DNA of 44,142 bases from an uncultured Verrucomicrobiota bacterium (GTDB lineage: Bacteria > Verrucomicrobiota > Verrucomicrobiia > Limisphaerales > UBA9464), in NCBI GenBank assembly GCA_903939515.1, contig CAJAHH010000111.1, forward strand, positions 81,415 through 125,556, read 5' to 3'. The notes under the pieces were generated by a model. That model saw only the letters and a program-made list of their open reading frames with translations, made no database searches and was not told where the DNA came from. Both the position numbers and the translations under genes were made by a program. Positions 15,687-24,503 of this stretch are shown piece after piece. Within the stretch, counting starts at the first letter, position 1; each line of letters begins with the position of its first letter.

Positions 15687-17474
15687 CTACTTCTTGGCCA
15701 TTTCCTTGGCCCAACTGTCCTTGAGTCCCAGGGTCCGGTTGAAGATCAGCGGCACCGAGGTGGGAGCAACGCCCGTCGGGGAATACGGTACATCGAGAGT
15801 GAAATACCCAACGCGCTCGAACTGAAAGCGGTCGGTTTGGCGCGCTTCAGCCAAGGACGGCTCCAGCAAGGCGGTGATGGTGTGAGAGCTCTCGGGGTTT
15901 AGGACCGACTTGAAATCTCGCCCCTCGGCCTCCGGTGCCTCTTCGGTGAACAAACGGTCGTACAGGCGCACCTCGGCCCGAATGGCATGGGCGGCACTCA
16001 CCCAATGGATGGTTCCCTTGACCTTCTTGGCGGCGTTGGCTCCGCCGCTGCGGGTCTCGAGATCGGCCGTGCAACGCAGTTCAACGACCGCACCGGCGGC
16101 ATCTTTGACGACTTCGTCACAGCGGATAATGCAGGCGTACTTGAGCCGAACCTCGCCGCCCGGACGCAGCCGGAAATACTTCGGCGGCGGCACTTCCATG
16201 AAGTCGTCGGAGTCGATCCACAGCTCGCGGGTAAAGGCGATCTTGCGTGTGCCCAACTCCGGATTGGAGGGGTTATTCACCGCATCGAACCAGTGGGTTT
16301 CACCCTCGGCAATGTTGGTCAACACCACCTTGATGGGTCGAAGCACGGCCAACCGTCGCAAGGCCACCAAGTTCAGGTCGTCACGAATGCAGCCCTCGAA
16401 CACCGACACCTCGGTGAGGCCGTTGTACTTGGTCACGCCGATGGCGGCGGCGAAGGCGCGCAACGCCTCGGGCCGAACGCCCCGACGACGCAGGCCACTC
16501 AAGGTCGGCATGCGCGGATCATCCCAACCGCTGACCAGGCCTTCTTCGACAAGCTGCAGCAACTTGCGCTTGCTCATCACCGTGTAGCCGAGGCTCAGGC
16601 GAGCGAACTCAATCTGGCGGGGCAGCGTGCGCGGGAGGTCGAGCGACTGAAGCACCCAATCGTAGAACGGCCGATGAATCTCGAACTCGAGCGTGCAAAT
16701 CGAGTGGGTGATGCCCTCCAAATAATCGCTAATCGGATGGGCGTAATCGTACATCGGGTACAGGCACCAACGGTCTCCAGTCCGGTGGTGCGTGGCATGG
16801 CGGATCCGGTACAGGGCCGGGTCGCGCAAATGAATGTTTGGCGACGTCATGTCGATGCGCGACCGAAGGGTGCGGGTGCCGTCCGGGAACTCGCCCTTCC
16901 GCATGCGCTCGAACAAATCGAGGTTCTCCTCCACGGAGCGCTCGCACCATGGGCTCGGCTTGCCGGGACGCTCGGGCACACCCCGGTACTCAGACATTTG
17001 TTCCGGGTTCAGGTCGCACACATAGGCCTTACCGCGGCGGATGAGCTCCACCGCGAAGGCGAGCATTTGCTCAAAATAATCCGAGGCGAAGAACGGCTCG
17101 AGCGGACGGCCCGAGGCCTCCGAGGTCAGCACCGCGGACCCGCTGACATCGCCGGGGACCTTGCGGCCCAAGCGGTCGTCGGCCCAACCGCCGATGAGCC
17201 AATCGACATCAGCCTGGATGGACTCGACGTACTCGACCTCTTCCTTGGTGGGATTGGTGTCATCCATCCGCAGGTTGCAGCGTCCGTGCGTCTCCCGGGC
17301 GATCCCGAAGTTGAGGCAAATGGATTTCGCATGGCCAATGTGCAGGTAGCCATTGGGCTCCGGCGGAAAGCGGGTGACGCTGAGCGGGTGCTTCCCGGAC
17401 TGCAGATCTTCCGCGACGATATCGCGGATGAAGTCTGCCGGGGCGGGAGGCGTCGTGGGTTCAGATTCCGACAT
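15687..17474 (-). CDS. glnS: Glutaminyl-tRNA synthetase
   Basis: 595 residues from ATG 17474; the open frame continues upstream but that part is Arg-rich and unlike the family. It charges tRNA-Gln with glutamine. Seen: RFPPEPNGYLHIGHAKS with the class I HIGH at residues 45-48, RMDDTNPTKEE, the YDYAHPISDYLEGITHS region, and VMSKRKL (KMSKS equivalent) near residue 300, then the two C-terminal anticodon-binding beta-barrels (typical GlnRS, absent from GluRS bacterial type). Knowledge: GlnRS is patchily distributed in bacteria, many using the GatCAB amidotransferase route; its presence suggests direct charging here. holB follows after 29 bp. Confidence 0.95.
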   Translation of the reverse strand: MSESEPTTPPAPADFIRDIVAEDLQSGKHPLSVTRFPPEPNGYLHIGHAKSICLNFGIARETHGRCNLRMDDTNPTKEEVEYVESIQADVDWLIGGWADDRLGRKVPGDVSGSAVLTSEASGRPLEPFFASDYFEQMLAFAVELIRRGKAYVCDLNPEQMSEYRGVPERPGKPSPWCERSVEENLDLFERMRKGEFPDGTRTLRSRIDMTSPNIHLRDPALYRIRHATHHRTGDRWCLYPMYDYAHPISDYLEGITHSICTLEFEIHRPFYDWVLQSLDLPRTLPRQIEFARLSLGYTVMSKRKLLQLVEEGLVSGWDDPRMPTLSGLRRRGVRPEALRAFAAAIGVTKYNGLTEVSVFEGCIRDDLNLVALRRLAVLRPIKVVLTNIAEGETHWFDAVNNPSNPELGTRKIAFTRELWIDSDDFMEVPPPKYFRLRPGGEVRLKYACIIRCDEVVKDAAGAVVELRCTADLETRSGGANAAKKVKGTIHWVSAAHAIRAEVRLYDRLFTEEAPEAEGRDFKSVLNPESSHTITALLEPSLAEARQTDRFQFERVGYFTLDVPYSPTGVAPTSVPLIFNRTLGLKDSWAKEMAKK

Positions 17475-17809
17475 ACAGGTTCTGCACAAGAGTCTTACGG
17501 CTGCCCCCGGGGAAGTCGAGAACCGCAGACGTAGGACAAAGGAGGACTGCGGCCTCAGGAGTCGTGTTTCCACGGCCTGTTCGCCTCAATGCATCCTCGG
17601 TGATGCTACGCGGGTCAGGCCTGCGTTCGCAGGGAACGTGGCTGAGCGGCGGTTTTTGGCACTCCGCGCCAACCGGAATCAGAATATTCACGTTCCAGCG
17701 CTCACTCCGGTGAGAGACGAATGCTCTCTTGAAACTGACTGCCCTTGCCAACTGGCTGGGTTGCCAAACTGTCAGAAATCGTTGCCTGCCCCTCATTCCC
17801 CGATACCCG
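17475..17809. other. Intergenic region upstream of glnS
   Basis: 335 bp between the esterase stop and the glnS start. It presumably contains the glnS promoter. No RNA gene, repeat or convincing coding region was seen. Confidence 0.5.
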
Positions 17810-18718
17810 CTATTTTTCTAACAACTTTGCCAACAGAAACGCCTGGCCGTCGGCATACTGCTCAGACTTTGAATAACCCGGTATCACCAGATGGCACTCG
17901 TGTCCCACCTGGTCTGATTTCTTCTTCAGCTTAACCCCGAAAATCGGGTGATGAATGCCATGCCCAGCATCTCGCGCAGGGAAATCCATCTCTGCGCTGC
18001 AGGTCATAAACAAAGGGGGATCTTGGGCGTCGACATGATTCACCGGCGAAAACTCTTCGTAGATTTTGCGGTGCTTGGCGTCATTTTGCTGCGCCGCCGC
18101 AAGAGTGGTTTCCCCGACCGCGAGATAGATCATGGGATGCTGCAACACCATGGGCCCTAACCAACCTTCAATCACTTGGGGATCAATGGAGGTCTGACCC
18201 ACCGTTACCGCGGCAGCACAAACACGAGACGATTGACGCTGTACCAGGTCCGCCGCCTTGGGATCGGCGAGGTCATCGTGCAACAAGATCCACATCGCAG
18301 TGCAGGCACCTGCACTTGGTCCGGTTAAGGCAATGCGACGAGGATCTAGTTTCCATTCGATAGCCTTGGTTCGAATAAACTGAATCGCCCGCGCCGCATC
18401 GTGAACGGGCGCCGGCAGCGGGTCCTGCGGCACCAGTCGGTAGTTCATCGCCACACACGAAATACCCCGTTTCAAAAAAGGCTCGAACTCAGGCATTTTC
18501 TGACCCTTGTCGCCCGTCAACCAGCCGCCTCCGTGAATGTAAACTAACACGGGTCGGGGCCCATCCCCCGTGGCCTGCCAAAAATCGAGCACCTGCCGGG
18601 AATGCTTTCCGTAAGCCACATTCGCTCGGCTGATGGCCGGTTGTTGCCCGGCATCCAGCGCGCTCACCGACTCCGACCCCGCCCAAAAAAGGACCCAAGC
18701 CGCAAGGAAGTGTTTCAT
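17810..18718 (-). CDS. Exported alpha/beta hydrolase (carboxylesterase-like)
   Basis: 302 residues from ATG 18718, preferred because it gives a clean signal peptide (MKHFLAAWVLFWAGSESVSA); ATG 18736 is an alternative. The mature protein has the oxyanion-hole motif HGGGW (about residues 62-66), MNYRLVPQDPLPAPVHDA, and the nucleophile elbow GPSAG with Ser135. The catalytic His is probably in VGHECHLV near the C-terminus, and the acid is likely the Asp in CSAEMDFPARDAGHG. This matches the BD-FAE/HSL-like esterase group that hydrolyses acyl or feruloyl esters, in the periplasm. Substrate cannot be inferred. It is downstream of and on the same strand as the ABC export genes, separated by 155 bp. 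Confidence 0.85.
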   Translation of the reverse strand: MKHFLAAWVLFWAGSESVSALDAGQQPAISRANVAYGKHSRQVLDFWQATGDGPRPVLVYIHGGGWLTGDKGQKMPEFEPFLKRGISCVAMNYRLVPQDPLPAPVHDAARAIQFIRTKAIEWKLDPRRIALTGPSAGACTAMWILLHDDLADPKAADLVQRQSSRVCAAAVTVGQTSIDPQVIEGWLGPMVLQHPMIYLAVGETTLAAAQQNDAKHRKIYEEFSPVNHVDAQDPPLFMTCSAEMDFPARDAGHGIHHPIFGVKLKKKSDQVGHECHLVIPGYSKSEQYADGQAFLLAKLLEK

Positions 18719-18873
18719 AACTCGGGTGATCGGCATGGCTTAGAGTGGCGGGTAGAGGGAACAGCGATAGCTCATCCCTCGCCAGGGTGCCCGTTTTTTG
18801 TGCCAACCAACGAACCTCTGGGCTCGTCGAAATACTAAACCGCTTGGCTTGAGTACTTCTATGCGCGCCCCCG

Positions 18874-19911
18874 TCACTTCGCGGCATCTAGGAAATCGAC
18901 GGTGGCGCTGAGTTCGGGGGTGAGGAAACGGTCGGGCTCCAGGATTTGCACCTTCACTTGCACGGTGCCTTTGGCCCGGTTGGCCTCGGGCGCAATCTCG
19001 GCGACTTGGCCCTGGTAACGCTTGTCGGGATAGGAAACCGGGGAGATGACGCAGCGTTGACCGAGCGCAACGCGGGCCAGCTTGGATTCATCGATATCCA
19101 CCTCGATCTGGAGGTCTTGGAGATTGGCCACGGCCACCAGCGAGGAACTGGGTCCGCGGGTGCCTCCGAAGGTCTGCGGCGTGACCAGTTCACCGGGGTC
19201 GACGAGCTTCTCTAATACGACGCCGGTCACCGGCGATCGGATGATGCACCAGTCGAGAACGGTCTCGATGCTCTTGCGGGCACCCAATACTTGGGTCCGC
19301 TGGGCTTCGGCGCTGCGCACCGCCAAGCGGGCGTCGTCGAGGGCTTTCTGGGTTTCAATACGCTGCGAGACCAGCGGCTCTGCGCGCCGGAGGTCCACGT
19401 TCGACCGCTCCAAGGCCACCTCCGCCACTGCCAGCGCTCCGTCGTTTTCCGCCAGCCGGGCACGGTATTCAGAATCGTCCAAGCGAACCACCACCTGCCC
19501 ATTGGTGACCGCATCGCCCTTCTTGACCCCGATCCATTGCACAACTCCCATGAAACGCGGGCTAATCTCAATACGCTCGCGGGCGATAATATATCCCGAA
19601 ACCGTCAGCACTGAGCCCGCGACAGAACCCGCCGAGCGCTCCACGCGGGCGCCCTGCCCCACCGAACCGTTCGTTCCCGTCGCCAAACGGTCGGCACCCG
19701 CCTTCTCCAGCGGAATTCCGGCTTCCGTGCGAATGGCCTTCGGACCGGACTTCATGCCGGCGCGCACGTCGTCGCTGGCTCGGGGAACAGCCCACCAGGC
19801 AATCACACCGGTGATCACCAATACCCCGCCAATGATGAGCACGGTCGGAAGCCCTGAGCGCCGTTTCTGGTGGGAGGCGATCCGGAGCCGTTCGAGACGA
19901 TCATCTTTCAT
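18874..19911 (-). CDS. Membrane-fusion (HlyD/MacA-like) subunit of ABC export system
   Basis: 345 residues with one N-terminal membrane segment (LPTVLIIGGVLVITGVIAWWAV, about residues 21-42). A lipoyl-like half motif (GVVQWIGVKKGDAVTNGQVVVRLDD) is followed by a short coiled-coil hairpin (residues about 150-215, ALAVAEVALERSNVDLRRAEPLVSQ...), the second half (IIRSPVTGVVLEKLVDPGELV) and a beta-barrel with SPVSYPDKRYQGQVAEIAPEA. This is the periplasmic adaptor linking an inner-membrane ABC exporter to the envelope. Its start overlaps the upstream permease stop by 4 bp (19908-19911). Confidence 0.9.
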   Translation of the reverse strand: MKDDRLERLRIASHQKRRSGLPTVLIIGGVLVITGVIAWWAVPRASDDVRAGMKSGPKAIRTEAGIPLEKAGADRLATGTNGSVGQGARVERSAGSVAGSVLTVSGYIIARERIEISPRFMGVVQWIGVKKGDAVTNGQVVVRLDDSEYRARLAENDGALAVAEVALERSNVDLRRAEPLVSQRIETQKALDDARLAVRSAEAQRTQVLGARKSIETVLDWCIIRSPVTGVVLEKLVDPGELVTPQTFGGTRGPSSSLVAVANLQDLQIEVDIDESKLARVALGQRCVISPVSYPDKRYQGQVAEIAPEANRAKGTVQVKVQILEPDRFLTPELSATVDFLDAAK

Positions 19912-21092
19912 AAGGATTTGAGGGCGGAAATCACCGGCAACCGCGAAGCGCGCAAGGCCGGCAGGAAACTTCCAAAAAGTCCGATGACCAGCGAGAAGAT
20001 CAAGCCCAACAACATCAAGTCAGGGGTTACTCGGAACTGGTACACCGTTTCAGCGAAGGATTGGAAATCCATGGTCCCGAAGGTCACACCCCGAGCCACC
20101 ACATAGGCATAAATGCCCAAGGAAAACGCACAGCCCAGCAAACCACCCAACCCCGAGAGCAGCACGCCCTCGATGAGAAAGGACATCACGATGGCCGTCT
20201 GCGAATAGCCCAGCACCCGCAATGTGCCGATCTCACGGGTCCGCGAGGCGACGTTGGCGTACATGGTGTTCATGGCCGCAAAGACTGCACCCACCGACAT
20301 CGCCGTGCCCAAGAGTCCGGCCAGAATGTTGAAGGGCACCGCGGTGGCCGTCTGCTTGGAATAATACTCGGTCTCCGGCTCGGCGCGCAGGCCCAACCGC
20401 TTGTCTTGGGCGATCCGGTTGGTGAGCGAGCGCATCGCCGCCTCATCCCGCGGACGCAGCAAGATGCTCGAGTACATCTCGGAACGGTCGAAGATCGAAC
20501 GGGCTTCATCGGCATCCATCCAAACCTCCGAGTCGAAGGCGCTGCCGCCGGCTTCGAACAAGCCCACCACGCGGAGCCGGTCCGGTCCGGCCCGGATAAT
20601 CCCGCCCAACTCGAAGCCTTCAAAGCGACCCGCCAGCTTCTTCGATACCGTCACTTCACGCTGGCCTGGTTGGAACCAGCGCCCTTCCACCAAAGAGACT
20701 TTGGGCCGCAGCTCCAATCCACGCGGTGTGACGCCACGAATGAGGGTGTTGGCCGATCCCGGAGCCGCGCGACGCGGTGCGTTGATAATCATTACCAACT
20801 CCGCCGACACCACCGGCTGCCCCCCGGCATTGCGGTCTATTTCTTCGAAAAACTGCAACGTCCGGAACTGATCTCGAGTGACGAGGCTGCCGGATTCGGC
20901 CTGCGACCCCTTGCGCACCACCAAGATATTGCCCGGTTCGCCCGTGCGCGCACTGCTCGATTCAATGCCCTTGGCCAAGGCCTTGAGCAAGATGACTACT
21001 GACACGACCGCAGCCACCCCGACGACCGTGAACAACGTCGTCCGCCATCGGATGAGCACGTTGCGGTAGTTGTATTTAAGTGGGAGAGCCAT
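19908..21092 (-). CDS. ABC transporter permease, MacB/FtsX type (second)
   Basis: 394 residues. One N-terminal membrane helix (TTLFTVVGVAAVVSVVILLKALA), a large extracytoplasmic MacB-PCD domain (about residues 45-265), then three C-terminal helices (ILAGLLGTAMSVGAVFAAMNTMYANVA; SFLIEGVLLSGLGGLLGCAFSLG; LMLLGLIFSLVIGLFGSFLPALRAS). The SRTREIGTLRVLGYS stretch is the conserved FtsX coupling region. It lies 33 bp after the first permease. The two permeases probably form a heterodimer with the separate ATPase. Confidence 0.92.
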   Translation of the reverse strand: MALPLKYNYRNVLIRWRTTLFTVVGVAAVVSVVILLKALAKGIESSSARTGEPGNILVVRKGSQAESGSLVTRDQFRTLQFFEEIDRNAGGQPVVSAELVMIINAPRRAAPGSANTLIRGVTPRGLELRPKVSLVEGRWFQPGQREVTVSKKLAGRFEGFELGGIIRAGPDRLRVVGLFEAGGSAFDSEVWMDADEARSIFDRSEMYSSILLRPRDEAAMRSLTNRIAQDKRLGLRAEPETEYYSKQTATAVPFNILAGLLGTAMSVGAVFAAMNTMYANVASRTREIGTLRVLGYSQTAIVMSFLIEGVLLSGLGGLLGCAFSLGIYAYVVARGVTFGTMDFQSFAETVYQFRVTPDLMLLGLIFSLVIGLFGSFLPALRASRLPVISALKSL

Positions 21093-21125
21093 GGAGCGTG
21101 GGCTTATGCAGGGGGCAGGTTCGGG

Positions 21126-22334
21126 TCAGTCCAGGGTTTTCAGACCGGAGACCACGCTCATTCGGGCCACAGAAATCGAAGGGCCTATGGCGGCCAATAT
21201 CCCCAAGAGGGCCGCGACGATCCCACCGGTGGCCATGATGTGGGGTGTTACTTCGAAATGGACGAGGAACCCTTGCGAGAGCTTCTGGAGATTGATGGTG
21301 GACCAGAATAACCACGCGCCACCGATGCCGACGAAGGCCCCGACCATGGAGAGTCCGAAACTCTCGGCCAGGATGAATGCGAAGAGTTCGTGACGTCGAA
21401 ATCCCAAAGCCTTGAGCACGGCCAATTCCCGGAATCGCTCGCGAATGGCCATGCTCATGGTGCTCACGCACACCAGAATGAGCGTGAAGACCACCACCGC
21501 GCTAATACTGCCGAAGAGCATCTTCACATTGCCGAACATGCTCACAAAACCCAATTGGAAGGCCCGTTCGGTCTCCGCACGAACCTCGGCCGAAGTGTTC
21601 TCAAAGGCGGCGTTCACCCGTTCGATGACGCCGTCCACCGCGGCGGCCGAATCAGCCATGATGTACCAAGTACCCACCATGCCCCAGTCGTCCATCAATT
21701 GGTCCAACAAGGCATGGTGAAAAAAGCAGTTTCGATCATCGATGGTACCGGCATAGACCACTTCAATGGTCAGCTCCAAATCCACCGGATAAAACGTGCC
21801 GGTGAAGCGCAGCTTGTCTCCCACCTTCAGTCCGTAGCGGCGCAGGGTATCGGCACCCAGCATGCACCCATTGCGGTTTTTGACCCAGGCGTCGTACGAA
21901 CCCTCGATGATCTTGCCCTCCAAGATGAGCTCGCGGAACCGCGCCGGATCGACCGCGAATTGAGCCCAGCTCGTGGTGGTCTCGTCACGGAAGAGTCCGC
22001 CAAAATAAGTGAAGGGCGACACCTGCCGCAGGCCCGGGATTTTCTCGATGATTGTGCGCTGGCGCGCCGGCAAGGGTTGGGCCAACGAGACCTTGTTGCG
22101 CGCGATGATGCGGAACGAAGCCGCCTCGCTTTCCGGAGGCACGGTCAACTCGCGCTGCAACGTCAGCAACGTGACCAAGAGAGCGCAACTCATGGCCACA
22201 CTCAGGACCGTCAACAGCGCGCGCCGCCCATTGCGCAGCGCGTTCTTGAGAACGAACCCGGGAATGGTGATGCCGGAAGCCCGAGGCGGCCGCTCCGACG
22301 GGGAAGTCGCACGCTGGGAGCCAGCCGGGTTCAT
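21126..22334 (-). CDS. ABC transporter permease, MacB/FtsX type (first)
   Basis: 402 residues with the same plan as its partner: one N-terminal helix (RRALLTVLSVAMSCALLVTLLTL), extracytoplasmic domain (about residues 60-270), and three C-terminal helices, with IRERFRELAVLKALGFRRHELFAFILAES as the FtsX-type coupling segment. It overlaps the ATPase stop by 4 bp (22331-22334), showing tight translational coupling. Substrate unknown: such systems export lipoproteins, peptides, macrolides or glycolipids. Confidence 0.92.
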   Translation of the reverse strand: MNPAGSQRATSPSERPPRASGITIPGFVLKNALRNGRRALLTVLSVAMSCALLVTLLTLQRELTVPPESEAASFRIIARNKVSLAQPLPARQRTIIEKIPGLRQVSPFTYFGGLFRDETTTSWAQFAVDPARFRELILEGKIIEGSYDAWVKNRNGCMLGADTLRRYGLKVGDKLRFTGTFYPVDLELTIEVVYAGTIDDRNCFFHHALLDQLMDDWGMVGTWYIMADSAAAVDGVIERVNAAFENTSAEVRAETERAFQLGFVSMFGNVKMLFGSISAVVVFTLILVCVSTMSMAIRERFRELAVLKALGFRRHELFAFILAESFGLSMVGAFVGIGGAWLFWSTINLQKLSQGFLVHFEVTPHIMATGGIVAALLGILAAIGPSISVARMSVVSGLKTLD

Positions 22335-23017
22335 GCCACGAACTCACCCTTTTCGAGGTGAACGCTTCGAGTACCATAGCTGGCCGCCTTGGGATCATGG
22401 GTGACCATGACCACGGTCTTGCCGGCATCCCGAGCTAAGGACTGGAGAATTCCCAGCACGTCCGACGCCGATTTAGAGTCCAGATTGCCCGTGGGTTCGT
22501 CGGCAATGATTAGGGTCGGATCGGTGGCGATGGCTCGGGCGATGGCCACCCGCTGCTGCTGACCTCCGGACATTTGATCGGGCCGATGGTGTCCGCGATC
22601 GGCCAAGCCCACCAACTCCAGGGACGTCTCAACCTGGCGGCGGCGCTCGGCCTTAGACAGGGCCGTCAGCAGGAGGGGCAGTTCAATATTCTCAAAGGCC
22701 GTGAGCACCGGGATGAGATTGAAGCTCTGAAAGACGAAGCCCACGTTCTGGTTGCGCCAGTCGGCCAATTCCGACTCGTTCAAACCGGCCACGTTGACGC
22801 CCTGAACTTCCACGGTTCCGCGCGTGGCGGTATCGATGCCCGCCAAGATGTGCAACAGCGTCGATTTACCAGAACCTGACGGACCCATGAGCACCACGAA
22901 CTCTCCGGGATCGATGTCCAGAGAGACCCCGTTGAGAGCGCTCACATCGATGTCCCCCTGCCGGTAGACCTTGAAGAGATCTCGGATCTGAACAATCGGT
23001 GAGGATGTCTCCGGCAT
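22331..23017 (-). CDS. ABC transporter ATP-binding protein (MacB/LolD type)
   Basis: 228 residues from ATG 23017; the frame extends to 23101 but the extra residues are unlike the family. Walker [10 protein letters not shown] (residues 45-53), Q-loop in [21 protein letters not shown], signature [14 protein letters not shown], Walker [13 protein letters not shown] and a switch His ([10 protein letters not shown]) are all present. It powers the two downstream permeases. Gene order ATPase-permease-permease-adaptor is on one strand with 4-33 bp junctions, so a single transcript is likely. Confidence 0.95.
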   Translation of the reverse strand: MPETSSPIVQIRDLFKVYRQGDIDVSALNGVSLDIDPGEFVVLMGPSGSGKSTLLHILAGIDTATRGTVEVQGVNVAGLNESELADWRNQNVGFVFQSFNLIPVLTAFENIELPLLLTALSKAERRRQVETSLELVGLADRGHHRPDQMSGGQQQRVAIARAIATDPTLIIADEPTGNLDSKSASDVLGILQSLARDAGKTVVMVTHDPKAASYGTRSVHLEKGEFVA

Positions 23018-23070
23018 GGGTGTAGGAAGGCGGGTATTAGGCAACCGGAGAGGGCTCAGATATTTTGAGT

Positions 23071-23460
23071 TCAGGCGCTGAAGCTCTCGCCGCAGGAACA
23101 ACTGGTGGCCGCGTTGGGGTTCTTCACCTTGAAGCCGCCCTCTTGCAGAGCATCCGCATAATCCAATTCGCTGCCGGTCACGTACAAGGCGCTCTTCGGA
23201 TCCACAACAACACGGACTCCGGCGCTCTCGACGAGAATGTCCCGGTTCTGAGGCTTGTCCTGGAGGTCCATCTTATACTGCAGGCCCGAACAACCACCAC
23301 CGACCACGGAAACCCGAAGCACGCCCTGAGGACGCCCCTGCTTGGTCAGCAAACCCGATACCTTGCGGCCCGCGTTCTCTGTCAGCTTAATGAGCCGCTC
23401 ATCCCCCACCCGGAAGGACGGCAGCGGACTGGCGGCGGCTCCAATTTTTCCTGCAATCAT
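23071..23460 (-). CDS. A-type iron-sulfur cluster carrier (IscA/ErpA/HesB family)
   Basis: 129 residues containing the three conserved cysteines: GGGCSGLQYKM and the C-terminal SCSCGESF. Between them is the YVTGSELDYADALQEGGFKVKNPNA stretch typical of the family. It carries or delivers Fe-S clusters to target enzymes in the cytoplasm. The N-terminus is about 20 residues longer than in E. coli IscA. It is 53 bp upstream of the ABC export operon on the same strand, with no obvious functional connection; no other isc/suf gene lies in the window. Confidence 0.93.
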   Translation of the reverse strand: MIAGKIGAAASPLPSFRVGDERLIKLTENAGRKVSGLLTKQGRPQGVLRVSVVGGGCSGLQYKMDLQDKPQNRDILVESAGVRVVVDPKSALYVTGSELDYADALQEGGFKVKNPNAATSCSCGESFSA

Positions 23461-23632
23461 CGTTAGACCACAAACCTACGAACGGACCCCTTCTAAGTCA
23501 ACGAACCCTCCACGAAGAACGGCGGCGTGTCAGAACCCCTCTGTGTCGCCAAAACGTGACTGGCCGGGCGTCCACGCTTGCTTCACTTTCTAAGTAAGAC
23601 TGCCGCTCGTAAACTCCGATCGTCCCCTTCCG

Positions 23633-24448
23633 ATGACCTTCCGATCTCCCACTCTTTCGATCTCCCATCGCGGATTCACCCTCATCGAATTGCTGGTGGT
23701 CATCGCCATCATCGCCATTTTGGCCGGCATGCTCTTGCCGTCGTTGGCCAAAGCGAAGTCCAAGGCCACCGGTATTCAGTGCATGAACAACGGCCGGCAG
23801 CTCATGCTCGGCTGGCGGCTCTATGTCGACGACCATCAAGAGCGACTGCCTCAATCTTATGGTCCCAACGAGTGGGTGCACGGATCCCTCGATTTCAACA
23901 ACGGCAACCGTAGCAACTGGGACGTGGATCAAGATCTCTCCAAGGGGCTGCTGTGGTCCTATGTGGGCAAATCGGCCCAGGTGTTCAAGTGCCCGGCCGA
24001 CCTGAGCACCGTCACCGTTGCGGGTGTCCGCAAATCTCGGGTCCGAAGCATGTCCATGAATGGCTGGATCGATTCCACCGATGTCTCCTCCTTCGGCGGC
24101 TCATTCCGGATTTACAAGAAATACTCCGATTTCAACGATCCCGGACCGTCGATGACTTGGGTGTTCATGGACGAGCGGGAAGACAGCATGAACGACGGAG
24201 AAATGATCGTGGGCATGTTCGGTTATCCGAGCACCCCCTCAGCTTGGAAGATCGTGGATTACCCGGCCAGCTACCACAATCAGGCCGGCGGCTTGTCATT
24301 CGCCGACGGGCACTCCGAGATCAAGCGCTGGAGGGACAAACGCACCTTCCCTGCCCTGAAAAAGGGTCAGGAAATCCCGCTCAACGTGGCCTCCCCCAAC
24401 AATCCGGACGTGCTGTGGCTCATGGAGCGCACCACCCGTCCGCTCTGA
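23633..24448 (+). CDS. Type II secretion-like pseudopilin with H-X9-DG ending
   Basis: 271 residues. A class III leader of 13 residues ends before [10 protein letters not shown] (G14), the prepilin peptidase cleavage and N-methylation site, followed by the hydrophobic helix. The C-terminal half has YHNQAGGLSFADGH, matching the H-X9-DG element common in very large verrucomicrobial, planctomycete and lentisphaeral pseudopilin families. These are exported and probably assembled on the surface or periplasmic side, with individual roles mostly unknown. It is a monocistronic gene, converging on the conserved gene at 24504. Confidence 0.93.
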   Translation: MTFRSPTLSISHRGFTLIELLVVIAIIAILAGMLLPSLAKAKSKATGIQCMNNGRQLMLGWRLYVDDHQERLPQSYGPNEWVHGSLDFNNGNRSNWDVDQDLSKGLLWSYVGKSAQVFKCPADLSTVTVAGVRKSRVRSMSMNGWIDSTDVSSFGGSFRIYKKYSDFNDPGPSMTWVFMDEREDSMNDGEMIVGMFGYPSTPSAWKIVDYPASYHNQAGGLSFADGHSEIKRWRDKRTFPALKKGQEIPLNVASPNNPDVLWLMERTTRPL

Positions 24449-24503
24449 TTGGTGCTTTTCGAGACGGGCCCGAGCGACCTCCCGGCCGCTCCGGCGCTCA
24501 ACC

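Noticed and set aside
15987-17534. 515-codon plus-strand ORF
   Set aside because: Antisense to glnS, which has all its motifs intact.
17461-17796. 111-codon minus-strand ORF upstream of glnS
   Set aside because: Overlaps the glnS start, Arg/Pro-rich, no family signal; probably promoter region.
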